Origin: JAAFIM01 sp964467315
GTDB taxonomy: Bacteria; Bacteroidota; Bacteroidia; Chitinophagales; Saprospiraceae
Length of the DNA stretch: 64,000 nucleotides
Direction of reading: 5' to 3'
NCBI GenBank assembly: GCA_964467315.1
Contig: CAYXSA010000009.1
Span: 1 to 64,000 of the forward strand
Shown here: positions 8,301-17,180 of the stretch, in pieces
How the letters are laid out: every line of letters begins with the position of its first letter
Position numbering within the stretch: position 1 is the first letter of the stretch
The notes under the pieces: model-generated
What the model was told of the DNA's origin: nothing
Seen by the model: only the letters and a program-made list of their open reading frames with translations
The model's database searches: none
Position numbers and translations under genes: made by a program

Positions 8301-11300
8301 TATTGCTCCAAGGCACGGAGATAGCGACATTTTGCAGATAAAAGCGGCTTTCTTGTAAGGTGGCGAGTTGTATAGATAGGCCGCCGCGATGCTCTTCTTT
8401 TATGTGTATGGGTAGGCGCGTGCGTCCTTTGGGCTGTATCCATTCGTCGCGCAGGAGCTTGCCCGCGCATTCTATGCGTAGGAGTATATGCGCGTCTAAA
8501 TTATAGCTGCCGAAGTCAATATATACGGTATCGCCGACTTCAGCGCTGTGCTCGTTTTGAGCGACAAAAAGGGCGGAGGGTCTGGGGCTGCTTTTTTCTT
8601 CTTCGCCGTAGAGGGTGAATAGGCGCTCTAAGGCTATTTTATTGCCGTCTGCGTCGCTGCTTAGCAGCCGAATGCGGTAAGTGCCCTGCGCCCAATCTTT
8701 GCCAATATCGCGCAGCGCTATTTCTTTGCTTTTTTCGGTGTCGAAATCGGCGTTGTGTACTTCTTTTTCTACCGCCCAATTTTCAGGCAAATGCTCGTTC
8801 TTATAGGGTAGATGCGGAAATTTTTGACGGAACTCCGCCTCCGAAAGCGTATAATAATCGGGTGCCTGCCAGCGTCTTTCGTGGTAAATCTGCGTAGGCT
8901 GCTGCAAGCGCTCTATGATAATTTTGCCTTTTGCAGCTTCGTATTGCCCATTGAGATTGAGGCTATTGATGCGGATATTTTCGCCCTTTTCGCGGGATAT
9001 GTTTTCTTGCAGCTCCAAGCTGATAAGCGTAGAGATATAGCCCACTTGTATTTCTTGCTTGCTGCTATGCGTTTCGCCCGCTACATCGGTAATATCGACG
9101 GAGATTTCATAGACGAAGGTAGCCTGCGTAGAGGCGGGTATGCTGGTATCGGGTTTTGCTTCAAACTCTATGGTAAATTCGCCCTTTTCGTTGGTTTTGG
9201 TATAGCTTGAGGCGATTTCTTGATGGTTGTAGTTGTGGCTATTGCGGTTGCGCCAATAAAAATAACGATTGCTGCGGTGTATGCGATAGCGTACCGCTGC
9301 GCCATCGATGGCATTGCCTGCGTAGGCTGTGGCTACGCCTTTTGCGGCGACGCGCTCGCCGATTTTATAGGCTTTGTCTACGGGTTTCATCTCTACCGAG
9401 AAGGTAGGGCGCTTGTATTCTTCAACGCGAAAATACTTGCTGCTCTTGGTTTCCTGGTCCTGCAAATACATTTGTCCCGTCAAGCCGCTGGCAGGGGCTA
9501 CAAAACTGCCATGATAAGAGCCGTATTCATTTGTTTGCAGCTCTAAGCTGTCTGTTTTTTCTCGATTGGCATTGTAAAAGTAGAGCTTAGTTTTTTTACG
9601 GGCGAGCGGCTGCGGATTTTTGCCCTTTGCATCAGTTTGCAGCATGATGCCCTTAAAATAAACCGTCTGCCCTGGTCGGTAGATGGCTCTATCGGTAAAA
9701 AAATAGGTTCTGCTGCCGCGTTTGCTGCGCCGCTTTCGGTAGGGACTATAGGTATGCCCCCCGTCCTCCATCAGCACCTCGCCTGCTTGGTTTTCAAATT
9801 TTAGTTGGACATACCCGTATTCGTCATAAAGCCAGCGGGGCAGAGGCAGGGGGCGAGGCATTTCGATAAAGCCTTTTTGGTCGCTGCGGGCGCGGCGTAT
9901 GGTTTTCGCCTTAAATAACTCGCTTGCCTTTTGGTAGGTTTCTCTAAAAAAATTTGCTTTTGCCCCTTTTTGGGGGCTGCCTGTACTGCGATGTGTCAGA
10001 TAAAAGCCCTCGTTTTTTTCGCTTTGGCTCGTAAAATACGCCAAATCCGAAACCTGAAAGGGGGCATAATAGATAGCGTTGCCGTCCTTTATCCCAAAAT
10101 CGGGCGCATAAGATAGGAGCAGCATATATTCGCCGTTTTTTAGCCCGTTTATGGCGGTTTCTGTCGTATGTAGTTGATAATCTCCCTCATCGGGTAGCTG
10201 CCAAGTTCCCGCTTGTACGCTGGGTTGACTCAATAAATGCGGCAATAGCAGCGTATCGGGGTTTGCGGTCAGATTTTTTACGGCGAAATCGGTATTTTTG
10301 ACAATGCGATAATGCAAAGTAGGCGTATTTCTGTAGTCTATGCTCAACAAAATGGGGCGATTGCTGGCGCAAATCTCTTCCATATCAAAGTCGAAGCTTC
10401 TTTTTTTGATGTTTTCGCGCCGAATGGCGAGCCTGCGAACGCCAACGGACTGCGGGGCATAGGTTTTTATCCCTTTTTCGATGATTTCCATTGATTTTTT
10501 TAGCGACCAACGCTGGCTGCTATCGCGCTCGGCGCTGTAACTATTGCCTAAATTTTCCCAATAGGCTGCTATATCGTCGAGTATATAGGCTGCTATATCC
10601 AAATTGGCGTGTTCTTTTGCCAAATTTTCGAGCCGCCCGATGTATATGGAGTCTTTGCCTGCAAAATCGGCGCGAGAGCGCACATAATTAAGCCTTTGCA
10701 GGTCGATGTACGCGAAAATACTGCGATTTTCGGTAGCGTGGAAGCGCATTAAATCCTGATAAATAGACAGCGCAGGCGCATACTCGAAGTCTATCGCCAA
10801 AAATTCCGCTGACCCACCCATAGTTGCTGGATTTTTGAGCAATAGCGGCTGTTTGGAATGGTATTTTAGCGCCCTTTGCGCGAGTAGGTCGTATAAAAAA
10901 GGCTGTAAACTCGCTTCTTTCCCGCTAAAACTTAGCAAGAGGCTGTAATTTTGTAGCTCTACGCTTCGGCTTTCTTTGGATTGCAGAGAAGCGGCATAGA
11001 GTTCGGCTATGCGCGGTCTCAAACTCCTTGCGCTATAGCTATTGGCGCTATGATATTCGTAGATTTCTGCCAATATGGACTGCATCATTGCCTTCGTCGC
11101 GCCCTTTGCGCGCTCGGTTTCTGCCTCCCAGCGGGGTATGATGCTATCCATCGGGTTCCTTTCCGTTTGCATCAGGCTGCGGCTAAGCATAAATAGCGTT
11201 TTTAGCTGCGCATTTTCTTGCCCGCTTGCTGTTTTTGCTACCTCTTTTATGCGAGTAAACAGCTTTTCGCTTTCTGCGAGTGCCGATTTGGGTAGGCGAT

Positions 11301-11412
11301 AGTCGTCCAAGCTGTCGATAGCTTTCCAATCGCGCTCATAAGGGCTCGTTTGCGCAAAAAAAGCGGACATATTTAGTAGAAAAAAGAAAATAATAGCCGT
11401 ATACTTTTTCAT
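5332..11412 (-). CDS. Bacterial alpha-2-macroglobulin family protein with thioester motif
   Basis: This 2026-residue exported protein has the signal peptide MKKYTAIIFFFLLNMSAFFA. An MG2 domain with TDRAIYRPGQTVYFKG lies near 640. The thioester motif CTEQ, in YPYECTEQTFSRF near residue 1478 (bases 6968-6981), is followed by the helical thioester domain (SWFPNDNPDWYMTQHILEGF). Family members trap attacking proteases by a thioester-mediated conformational change; Bacteroidota versions are periplasmic or surface-linked. No lipobox is seen. Near residue 1200 a segment resembles a TonB plug start (ISSDEVEKLATRNISSIAAQ). An in-frame extension upstream of 11412 reads through R1 and was rejected. The gene stands alone, and its stop lies only a few bases from an R1 copy. 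Confidence 0.9.
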   Translation of the reverse strand: MKKYTAIIFFFLLNMSAFFAQTSPYERDWKAIDSLDDYRLPKSALAESEKLFTRIKEVAKTASGQENAQLKTLFMLSRSLMQTERNPMDSIIPRWEAETERAKGATKAMMQSILAEIYEYHSANSYSARSLRPRIAELYAASLQSKESRSVELQNYSLLLSFSGKEASLQPFLYDLLAQRALKYHSKQPLLLKNPATMGGSAEFLAIDFEYAPALSIYQDLMRFHATENRSIFAYIDLQRLNYVRSRADFAGKDSIYIGRLENLAKEHANLDIAAYILDDIAAYWENLGNSYSAERDSSQRWSLKKSMEIIEKGIKTYAPQSVGVRRLAIRRENIKKRSFDFDMEEICASNRPILLSIDYRNTPTLHYRIVKNTDFAVKNLTANPDTLLLPHLLSQPSVQAGTWQLPDEGDYQLHTTETAINGLKNGEYMLLLSYAPDFGIKDGNAIYYAPFQVSDLAYFTSQSEKNEGFYLTHRSTGSPQKGAKANFFRETYQKASELFKAKTIRRARSDQKGFIEMPRPLPLPRWLYDEYGYVQLKFENQAGEVLMEDGGHTYSPYRKRRSKRGSRTYFFTDRAIYRPGQTVYFKGIMLQTDAKGKNPQPLARKKTKLYFYNANREKTDSLELQTNEYGSYHGSFVAPASGLTGQMYLQDQETKSSKYFRVEEYKRPTFSVEMKPVDKAYKIGERVAAKGVATAYAGNAIDGAAVRYRIHRSNRYFYWRNRNSHNYNHQEIASSYTKTNEKGEFTIEFEAKPDTSIPASTQATFVYEISVDITDVAGETHSSKQEIQVGYISTLISLELQENISREKGENIRINSLNLNGQYEAAKGKIIIERLQQPTQIYHERRWQAPDYYTLSEAEFRQKFPHLPYKNEHLPENWAVEKEVHNADFDTEKSKEIALRDIGKDWAQGTYRIRLLSSDADGNKIALERLFTLYGEEEKSSPRPSALFVAQNEHSAEVGDTVYIDFGSYNLDAHILLRIECAGKLLRDEWIQPKGRTRLPIHIKEEHRGGLSIQLATLQESRFYLQNVAISVPWSNKQLKIEYETFRDKLQPGEQEEWRIRISGSKGDAAAAEIVAAMYDASLDAFAPNSFYLYQRGENVASYSLEAVDGFGKVYVRRWFRNFSSTYQALPRYQQADIHWSGFYLNPSSYSRYYDEDLMLLDGNDGGLTYSAAITDAVSRTSGVTVLDGDNGRTISSDEVEKLATRNISSIAAQKTGKTNSSDLTSGGENEKGSDNDDFKNVKIRTNLQETVFFIPQMQTDAEGRIVLKFTMNEALTTWKFMLLAHTRQLAVGSSTRSVITQKQLMVQPLAPRFLRQGDEISFTSKVSNLSDSALSGKIALQLFDAATMQPLDAEFGNATNTLDFAIDAKRSTALAWKLRIPANYTGAIIYRIVAKAANYSDGEENSLPVISNQLLVTETLPMSVRAGQTRNFDFARMAAIRQSPSARSHTYTLEFTQNPAWYAVQALPYLMEYPYECTEQTFSRFFANALGSHIANQQPRIKAIFDKWKNADTAALKSKLYQNPELKSALLEETPWVLDAQSETEQRRNLALLFDLHRMAKESDKALKTILDRQGYEGGFSWFPNDNPDWYMTQHILEGFAQLSRIGLKSISDNDKIKYMQSRAFAYIDEQISIHHKAILERAKRDSISPDSDQLSPIAAHYLYVRSYAPEIKPKRPEIQAAMDYFSQQARNYWQNKPIYEQAMLAIALHRQAEQQTPAIILKSLRERAQNSEEMGMYWELKGGYSWYELPIETHAMLINLFHEVGKDSAAVDELKTWLLKSKQATHWRTTKATTAAIYALLSTGTNLLSENSPLIIAFSGKNFDFNSVPQEAGTGYFKKTWQAAEISPEMSKISVENPNKSVAWGAIYWQYFEDMDKITQFQSTPLKIRKTIYREQQKNGSTQLVLVDENTILQVGDLLKIELKVSSDRSMEYIHLKDMRASGFEPISVLSRRNYSGRTSYYESTRDAATHFFISFLPSGEHIFEYSLRVRHRGRFSNGITTIQSMYAPEFTAHSQGLRLFVE

Positions 11413-11449
11413 GGGTGGGAGTATTTTAGACAAAGATACGTTTTTTTTG

Positions 11450-11531
11450 GGCGTGCCCGCCGCCCGAAAAGGGGCGGCGGTCGGGCTATGCGTTGCAGCG
11501 CCTGCGGCGCTTCCACTGCTATCCCTCACGC
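11450..11531 (+). repeat. R1 structured element, copy 4 (class A)
   Basis: P1 and P3 are intact. P2 is CGCCGCCC/GGGGCGGCG with an A-rich loop. The variable arm is a short GCAGCGCC-TGC-GGCGCT palindrome. It is preceded by an eight-T run. Confidence 0.85.
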
Positions 11532-11687
11532 ATAGGAGACGCGATAAATCGCGTCTCTACACAAACTGCAGGGGTTGTTTAGGCGCATTCCCATTGAATA
11601 AAGCATTTATATTTTTTGATGGGTTGCGAGGCAGCCTCGAATAAATGATATAGACCTTGTAGAGACGCGATTTATCGCGTCTCGTAT
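11532..11687. repeat. Pair of GAGACGCGA-type palindromes between two R1 copies
   Basis: The palindrome GAGACGCGATAAATCGCGTC near 11537-11557 recurs inverted near 11660-11683. The pair encloses about 100 bases, and R1 copies 4 and 5 lie outside it in opposite orientation. The same type of palindromic word is used as cargo inside R1 loops. Confidence 0.65.
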
Positions 11688-11805
11688 GCGTGAGGGATAG
11701 CAGCGGAACCACGCCGAGCGAAGCGAAGACGTGATGGAGCGAATAGCCCGACCCTGCGACCTTTAAGCGCCGCGATTTTCGCGGCGCGGGGAGCAGGGGC
11801 ACGCC
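11688..11805 (-). repeat. R1 structured element, copy 5 (class A)
   Basis: Stems are intact. P2 outer arms CCTGC/GCAGG enclose a GCGCCGCG/CGCGGCGC hairpin. The P2 half is very similar to the copies at 29408 and 33515. CACGCC is followed by ATAATGACGA, joining directly to a heptamer array. Confidence 0.85.
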
Positions 11806-11807
11806 AT

Positions 11808-11888
11808 AATGACGAGTTACGAATTACGAGTTACGAATGCGCTCAAGCCCTTTACACAAAGTACAATCGTAACTCGTAACTCGTAACT
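11808..11888. repeat. R3 heptamer array, ACGAGTT/ACGAATT type
   Basis: GACGAGTTACGAATTACGAG faces three inverted units (CGTAACT) across a short core with TTTACACAAAGTACAATCG. The right array ends at the stop codon of the next gene. Confidence 0.8.
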
Positions 11889-12961
11889 CACTCGCACCAA
11901 TCGTAAAAGTAGGCGCGATACTGGGGCTTGCACAAAACGGTGTCGGGAAATTTGACCATATCCTGCTGCGCGTGCAAGGCGGCATCTATCTGCTGGCTAA
12001 GTTCATAGACACGGGTCGAAGCGCCTTCGGCGATATAGACGCTATCCATTTGGCGAATGAGGCTGTCGATATTGGCATTTATCGGGTGGTCGTCGGCGTG
12101 TTGTAGCCTCAAAACCTTCATATCGGCGCTGGGCGCGAGCAAAAACATACCAAATATGCCGATGACCACGCAGATAAGCCCCGCCACGTAGTAGGTGTAA
12201 TAAAGCGCCACCACTACCCCGCCCAAGATGAATACGCCCAAAACGGCGAAAATGACGATATTTTTGGTGTTTTCGCCCGCCGTTTTCGGCTTGTTCACCT
12301 TGCCGCCTGGTACGGGCGCGGGCGCTTTGAGCAAGCCGCCAATGATGGGCAACTTCTCGAAAAATTCCCGCCCGTACTCCTTTGTGATAAAGGTTTCGTT
12401 TGCCTTTTTGTGGCGCGCAATGATAAAAAAGCCCAAAATGAGCGGGATTATCGCCAGTTTCCACATCAGCGTACTCGCCGTGCGCAGCCAAATAAATAAA
12501 AGCGGCACGCTGACCCAAAGTATGCGTATCACCGCATCTAAGGTGTAAGCGTCCTTTTGCCCCGATATTTTTTCTGCCCCAAAAAAGCATTGCACCAGCC
12601 ACCAATAGCTCGAAAAAGTCAAGCCTATCCATTTGCCCAAAAAGCTGGCATCTATCATCTCTATCCTGTTTATCAGGGCGAAGATATTGACGAAAATAAA
12701 GGCGACGATGGGGGCGACCAAAAACCACATGAAAAAGCCCACCAAGCTACGCGAAAGCGTGATGGCGCGGTTTACGCTGCGTATCTCCAAGTTGTTGTTT
12801 AGGCGCGACATCGCAAATAGCAGCAACAAAATGGCGATAATCCAGACGAATGCCATCGGGCTGGTTATCAGCTTGCCAAAGACCTCCGACCAGCTACTTT
12901 TATTGCTGGCAGCGGCGGGCGCGGGCGATTGGAGCAGCAAAAGGGCGAAGCTTGGGGGCAT
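11888..12961 (-). CDS. Polytopic membrane protein of unknown function
   Basis: This 357-residue protein has about seven hydrophobic segments: MAFVWIIAILLLLFAMS near 37-53, FFMWFLVAPIVAFIFVNIFAL near 76, the SSYWWLVQCFF region, WVSVPLLFIWL, AIIPLILGFFII, NIVIFAVLGVFILGGVVVAL and GLICVVIGIFGMFLLA. A soluble C-terminal tail of about 75 residues holds a possible coiled coil (DSLIRQMDSVYIAEGASTRV). It starts 10 bases after the msrA stop, so the two are probably co-transcribed. It does not look like MsrQ or a known Msr partner. No family was recognised. Confidence 0.75.
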   Translation of the reverse strand: MPPSFALLLLQSPAPAAASNKSSWSEVFGKLITSPMAFVWIIAILLLLFAMSRLNNNLEIRSVNRAITLSRSLVGFFMWFLVAPIVAFIFVNIFALINRIEMIDASFLGKWIGLTFSSYWWLVQCFFGAEKISGQKDAYTLDAVIRILWVSVPLLFIWLRTASTLMWKLAIIPLILGFFIIARHKKANETFITKEYGREFFEKLPIIGGLLKAPAPVPGGKVNKPKTAGENTKNIVIFAVLGVFILGGVVVALYYTYYVAGLICVVIGIFGMFLLAPSADMKVLRLQHADDHPINANIDSLIRQMDSVYIAEGASTRVYELSQQIDAALHAQQDMVKFPDTVLCKPQYRAYFYDWCE

Positions 12962-12971
12962 TGGCAGGGGG

Positions 12972-13673
12972 CTATTTCACTTTAAATTCATCTTTCAGCA
13001 GCGGAGCGAAGAGCTTGCGCGATTTGGCAAGTTTGGGATTGATAACCGCAGAGCAGTAGGGATTTTTGCCGCCGTCGCGCTCATAGTAGTCTTGGTGATA
13101 GTCCTCCGCCTCATAAAAATCGCCCATCGGCGAGATTTCTGTTACGATAGGGTCGTCCCACCATTCTTTGGCTTTGAGCCGCATTTTTTCGGCTGTTTGG
13201 CGCTGTTGCTCGTCGTGGTAATAAATCACGGAGCGGTATTGCGTGCCCTCGTCGCCGCCTTGTCGGTTGAGCGTCGTCGGGTCGTGGGTCTGAAAAAAGA
13301 CCTCCAAAATCTGCTCGTAGCTGATTTGGGTCGTATCAAAATACACGCGCACCACTTCGGCATGCCCCGTTGTGCCTGTGCAAACGGCTTTGTAGGTTGG
13401 ATTTTTTACGCTGCCGCCCGCGTAGCCCGATTCTACGCGCTGCACGCCGCGCAGGTCTTGATATACCGCCTCTACGCACCAAAAGCAGCCGCCGCCGAGG
13501 GTGGCTTGAGCTAAATTTTCGCCGTTTGTTTTGTCTGTAGTCGTCATTTTGCTTGTCGGTTTTTCGCCACTTTCCGCAGCAGGGGTGCTGCCTTTCGTAC
13601 CGCTATTGGTCGAGCTGCAAGCGCATAGCAGCAGCAAAAATACAAAAAACGAATAGCGCGCAGCGTATGCCAT
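12972..13673 (-). CDS. msrA: Peptide-methionine (S)-S-oxide reductase, lipoprotein form
   Basis: The 233-residue product begins with a lipoprotein signal (YSFFVFLLLLCACSS) with the lipobox cysteine at about residue 19, so it is expected to be membrane-anchored outside the cytoplasm. The MsrA domain (about 55-220) starts with GGGCFWCVEAVYQ, with catalytic Cys63, then SGYAGG, GHAEVVRV, FFQTHDPTT, and QYRSVIYYHDEQQ. It repairs oxidised methionine in exported proteins. The ATG at 13673 gives the signal sequence; a longer in-frame start has none. A membrane-protein gene follows after 10 bases. Confidence 0.95.
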   Translation of the reverse strand: MAYAARYSFFVFLLLLCACSSTNSGTKGSTPAAESGEKPTSKMTTTDKTNGENLAQATLGGGCFWCVEAVYQDLRGVQRVESGYAGGSVKNPTYKAVCTGTTGHAEVVRVYFDTTQISYEQILEVFFQTHDPTTLNRQGGDEGTQYRSVIYYHDEQQRQTAEKMRLKAKEWWDDPIVTEISPMGDFYEAEDYHQDYYERDGGKNPYCSAVINPKLAKSRKLFAPLLKDEFKVK

Positions 13674-13768
13674 AGTGTAAATTGTGTGTGCGTAAATAAA
13701 TGATTTTTTTATATAACAATCCAAACGCCCATTTGTGCAAAAACGCAAGGGGCTTTTTTATTTTTTTG

Positions 13769-13849
13769 GGCGTGCCCGCGCCCCAAAAAAGGGGGCGCGG
13801 TCGGGCTATTTGAGCCGTAGCATGCTACGGCTCTACATATCCCTCACGC
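13769..13849 (+). repeat. R1 structured element, copy 6 (class A, near-minimal)
   Basis: This is the clearest minimal copy. It reads P1 GCGTG, P2 CGCGCCCC-AAAAAA-GGGGGCGCG, GTC, P3 GGGCTA, then a 22-base perfect palindrome containing GTAGCATGCTAC, P3' TATCCC and P1' CACGC. Just beyond it, 13858-13892 holds a GCGCGCCGCGCC/GCGCGGCGCGC hairpin whose complement has a CCTTTG loop. Confidence 0.9.
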
Positions 13850-14028
13850 TAAATATGGCGCGCGCCGCGCCAAAGGAGCGCGGCGCGCAGCACTAAAATA
13901 ATAAAAAAAGTTCCCCAAAACAATAAAAATTGAACCTTCATACAACCAAACAAAAACAAGCTGCATCTAAGCCGTCCACAATTTCAACGAAATATCGGTC
14001 TATTAAATTAAAACAAAAACCAATTTTC

Positions 14029-17000
14029 ATGCAATTTCAGTTATCTCGTCTTTTGCTTGCCATCTGCACCTTTGGGGTTTCCTTTGGGTACAGCCAAGCT
14101 CAAGACCTCGCGCAAAATTCTTCCCTCCCGACAGCCCAAAAACAGGCTTTGTTATTGGCGCAAAAATCTGCTTTCGAGGAAAACAAAGGACAGGTTACAG
14201 GCGCAGACGCGCCCCAAGTTCGCTATTTTTACCAAGAAGGCGGCTTATCTATGTTTTTGCTGCCTACGGGCATCGCCTACCAATTCAATCGCCTGCACTA
14301 CCCCGAAGGCTACAAGCCTTTGGATAAATTTGCCTCCACAGAAGAGCGCGAAAAAATGGAAGAAATCGCCAAAGCTATCCGCACGGAAACCTACCGCATG
14401 GACGTAGAGCTTGTCGGCGCTAACCCGCAGGCGCGCATAACGACAGAAGGAAAATCCGCCGACTACATCCAATACTACAACCACAATGCACTCGACGTAC
14501 ACAGCTACAGCCGCGTAACTTACCACGAGATTTATCCAAATATCGATTGGGTACTCTACAAAACGGAAGCAGGCGCGTTGAAATACGATTTCGTCGTGCG
14601 TACAGGCGGCGACCCCGCCCAAATTCGACTACGCACCCAGCACGCCGAAGCCGTAGAACTCAACAAAGACGGCGGCATCACGCTCAAAAACCGCATGGGC
14701 AGCATCACGGAAAAAGCGCCCGTATCCCTGCAAGGCAGTGAAAAAATCGCCACCCGCTTCGCGCAAGAGGGCGATTATCTGCGCTTCGACTTGGGCGACT
14801 ACGACCGCAGCCAAACCCTCATCATCGACCCTAATCTGATTTGGGCAACATACTACGGGGGAATTGGTGTTGGAGGCGATGCTGGATACGATTGCGTCGT
14901 AGACGCTTCAAATAATGTCTATTTGGCGGGACTTACAAACTCAAGCACAAACATTGCTGCCAGCGGACATCAAACTACTTACAATGGGGGCAATGGCGAT
15001 GCCTTTTTGGTAAAATTCAACAGCGCAGGCACTCGCCAATGGGCAACGTACTATGGGGGAACTGGCACAGATGCAGGATATGCTTGTGCGGTAGAAGCAA
15101 ATGGGAACGTTTATATGACAGGATATACAACCTCTACTTCCAATATAGCATCAGGGGGGCATCAAAACGCGCATTATGGCAACGCTGGCGCTGATGCTTT
15201 TTTAGTAAAATTTAATGCGGCTGCTGTACGACAATGGGCAACTTACTACGGAGGCGCTATAAGCGAATCAGGCTCCGACTGCGCTGTAGATGCAAGCGGA
15301 AACGTTTACTTGCTAAGCCATACCCGCTCTACAGGGCTGGCTTTCAATGGACACCAAAATACGACCAACGGCACAACTTCCGATGCGCTATTAGTAAAAT
15401 TCAACAGCACAGGGCTTAGGCTCTGGGCAACCTACTATGGGGGAACAAGCGCAGAAGTCGCACGCACTTGCAGCGTCGACGACGCAGAAAATGTATATAT
15501 AGCTGGTAGTAGCGCATCATCGGCAGGGGTTGCCTCCTCTGGACATCAAAACGTATATGCTGGCGGCACATACGACGGATTTTTGGCAAAGTTTAACAGC
15601 GCAGGGACTATACAATGGGCTACCTATTACGGCGGAAGCTCCACAGATGAGGTGTACGGTAGCGCTGTAGATGCAAGCGGAAATATCTACATCGCAGGAA
15701 ATAGCAACTCCACAACGGGAATAGCATCAGGCGGGCATCAAAACGCTTTTGCAGGCACCTTTGATGCCTTTTTGGTAAAATTCAACAGCGCAGGCGCTCG
15801 CCAATGGGCAACATACTACGGCGGCACAAACACAGATTACGGGCAATTTTGTGCGACAGATGCCAACGCTAATGTTTATTTGGCTGGACAAACAAATTCT
15901 ACCACTTCTATCGCTGCTAACGGACACCTAAATACTTTCGGCGGAGGAAGTACAGATGCTTTTTTAGCAAAATTTAACAGCACAGGCACCCGCCAATGGG
16001 CAACATACTATGGCGGCTCAAATACAGAAGATGGCTGGTCTTGCAGTACAGATGCAAGCGGCAATGTTTATTTGGCTGGACAAACAGAGTCCAATACCAA
16101 CATCGCTTCAGGAGGGCATCAAAATACTTATGCGGGAACTGTAGACGCGTTTTTAGCGAAATTTTTAGGTTCTCTTTGTGCCCCTACAAGCGCTACTATT
16201 ACGCAAGCAAGTTGTAGTAATTTCACATTAAACGGCACAGTGTACAGCACATCGGGCACTTATACCCAAACGCGCAGCAACGCGGCGGGTTGCGATAGTA
16301 CCATTACCCTGAATTTGACGATAAACCAGCCCAGCAGCGCGACCATTACCCAAAGTTCTTGCACAAGCTTTACTTTAAACGGTACGACTTACACGACAAG
16401 CGGCACATATACGCAAACTCGCACAAATACGGCAGGCTGCGATAGTACCATTACCCTAAATTTGACGATAAATCAGCCCAGCAGTGCGACCATTACCCAA
16501 AGTTCTTGCACAAGTTTTACTTTAAACGGTACGACTTATACGGCAAGCGGCACATACACGCAAAACCGCACAAACGCGGCGGGTTGCGATAGCAGCATCA
16601 CCCTAAATTTGACCATCAACGCCCTGCCCAATGCGGCGATTAGCGAAAATGCGGGCACTTTGACGGCGGCGCAAGCGGGAGCCGCCTACCAATGGCTCGA
16701 CTGCGACAATGCCAACACGCCCATCGCGGGCGCTATAGCACAAAGCTTTACCCCCACAGCAAGCGGCAATTATGCCGTATCCATCAGCCTCAACGGCTGT
16801 ACGGCAGTATCGAATTGTATAAATTTCGTCTTTATCGGTATCGAGCGCGAAGGCGAGGCAAATGACGCTTTCCGCCTCTACCCCAACCCCACGACGAGCG
16901 GGCAAATTTTCTTGCAAGACCTCACGCAAGGCAGAGCGGGCGCACTGCACGTCGAATTGTATGATGCATTAGGGCGCAATCTCTGGACAAAAGAGCTAAG

Positions 17001-17115
17001 CAGCAGCGATAACCTCCACAGCATTGCATTGCCCAGTGTCGGTGGCGCGTACATCTTGCGCCTGCGCAGCGCAAGCGGCAGCGTACAGACTTGGCGCATC
17101 GTATCCACCCAATAG
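14029..17115 (+). CDS. Seven-bladed beta-propeller surface protein with type IX sorting domain (paralogue 1)
   Basis: This 1028-residue exported protein begins MQFQLSRLLLAICTFGVSFG and is cleaved near SQAQ. Residues 45-270 match the DUF7948-type domain that precedes SBBP repeats (FEENKGQVTG, GGLSMFLLPTGIAYQFNR). Seven SBBP blades follow, each starting (R/L)xWATYYGG and ending DAFLVKFN, exactly enough for a closed propeller. Three tandem SATITQ-type repeats of about 49 residues, each with two cysteines, come next. A YPNP-initiated type A sorting domain ends the protein at WRIVSTQ. The likely fate is type IX export and surface anchoring; the ligand is unknown. Its 3' 700 bases are almost identical to the next gene. 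A longer in-frame start at 13930 lacks a signal peptide directly after it. Confidence 0.88.
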   Translation: MQFQLSRLLLAICTFGVSFGYSQAQDLAQNSSLPTAQKQALLLAQKSAFEENKGQVTGADAPQVRYFYQEGGLSMFLLPTGIAYQFNRLHYPEGYKPLDKFASTEEREKMEEIAKAIRTETYRMDVELVGANPQARITTEGKSADYIQYYNHNALDVHSYSRVTYHEIYPNIDWVLYKTEAGALKYDFVVRTGGDPAQIRLRTQHAEAVELNKDGGITLKNRMGSITEKAPVSLQGSEKIATRFAQEGDYLRFDLGDYDRSQTLIIDPNLIWATYYGGIGVGGDAGYDCVVDASNNVYLAGLTNSSTNIAASGHQTTYNGGNGDAFLVKFNSAGTRQWATYYGGTGTDAGYACAVEANGNVYMTGYTTSTSNIASGGHQNAHYGNAGADAFLVKFNAAAVRQWATYYGGAISESGSDCAVDASGNVYLLSHTRSTGLAFNGHQNTTNGTTSDALLVKFNSTGLRLWATYYGGTSAEVARTCSVDDAENVYIAGSSASSAGVASSGHQNVYAGGTYDGFLAKFNSAGTIQWATYYGGSSTDEVYGSAVDASGNIYIAGNSNSTTGIASGGHQNAFAGTFDAFLVKFNSAGARQWATYYGGTNTDYGQFCATDANANVYLAGQTNSTTSIAANGHLNTFGGGSTDAFLAKFNSTGTRQWATYYGGSNTEDGWSCSTDASGNVYLAGQTESNTNIASGGHQNTYAGTVDAFLAKFLGSLCAPTSATITQASCSNFTLNGTVYSTSGTYTQTRSNAAGCDSTITLNLTINQPSSATITQSSCTSFTLNGTTYTTSGTYTQTRTNTAGCDSTITLNLTINQPSSATITQSSCTSFTLNGTTYTASGTYTQNRTNAAGCDSSITLNLTINALPNAAISENAGTLTAAQAGAAYQWLDCDNANTPIAGAIAQSFTPTASGNYAVSISLNGCTAVSNCINFVFIGIEREGEANDAFRLYPNPTTSGQIFLQDLTQGRAGALHVELYDALGRNLWTKELSSSDNLHSIALPSVGGAYILRLRSASGSVQTWRIVSTQ

Positions 17116-17143
17116 ACCGAAAAAATCGAAACTTAGGAAAAAG

Positions 17144-17180
17144 CCCCGCCGCGCCCTTTGCGCGGCGGGGTATTTTTTTT
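17144..17180 (+). terminator. Rho-independent terminator
   Basis: CCCCGCCGCGC pairs with GCGCGGCGGGG across a CCTTT loop, followed by TATTTTTTTT. The next base begins an R1 copy. Confidence 0.8.

Noticed and set aside
11413..11529. N-terminal extension of the alpha-2-macroglobulin gene
   Set aside because: It is read through an R1 copy; the signal peptide starts at the ATG at 11412.
12633..13514. A 293-codon open frame on the plus strand
   Set aside because: It lies antisense to msrA and the membrane-protein gene, both of which have clear protein features.
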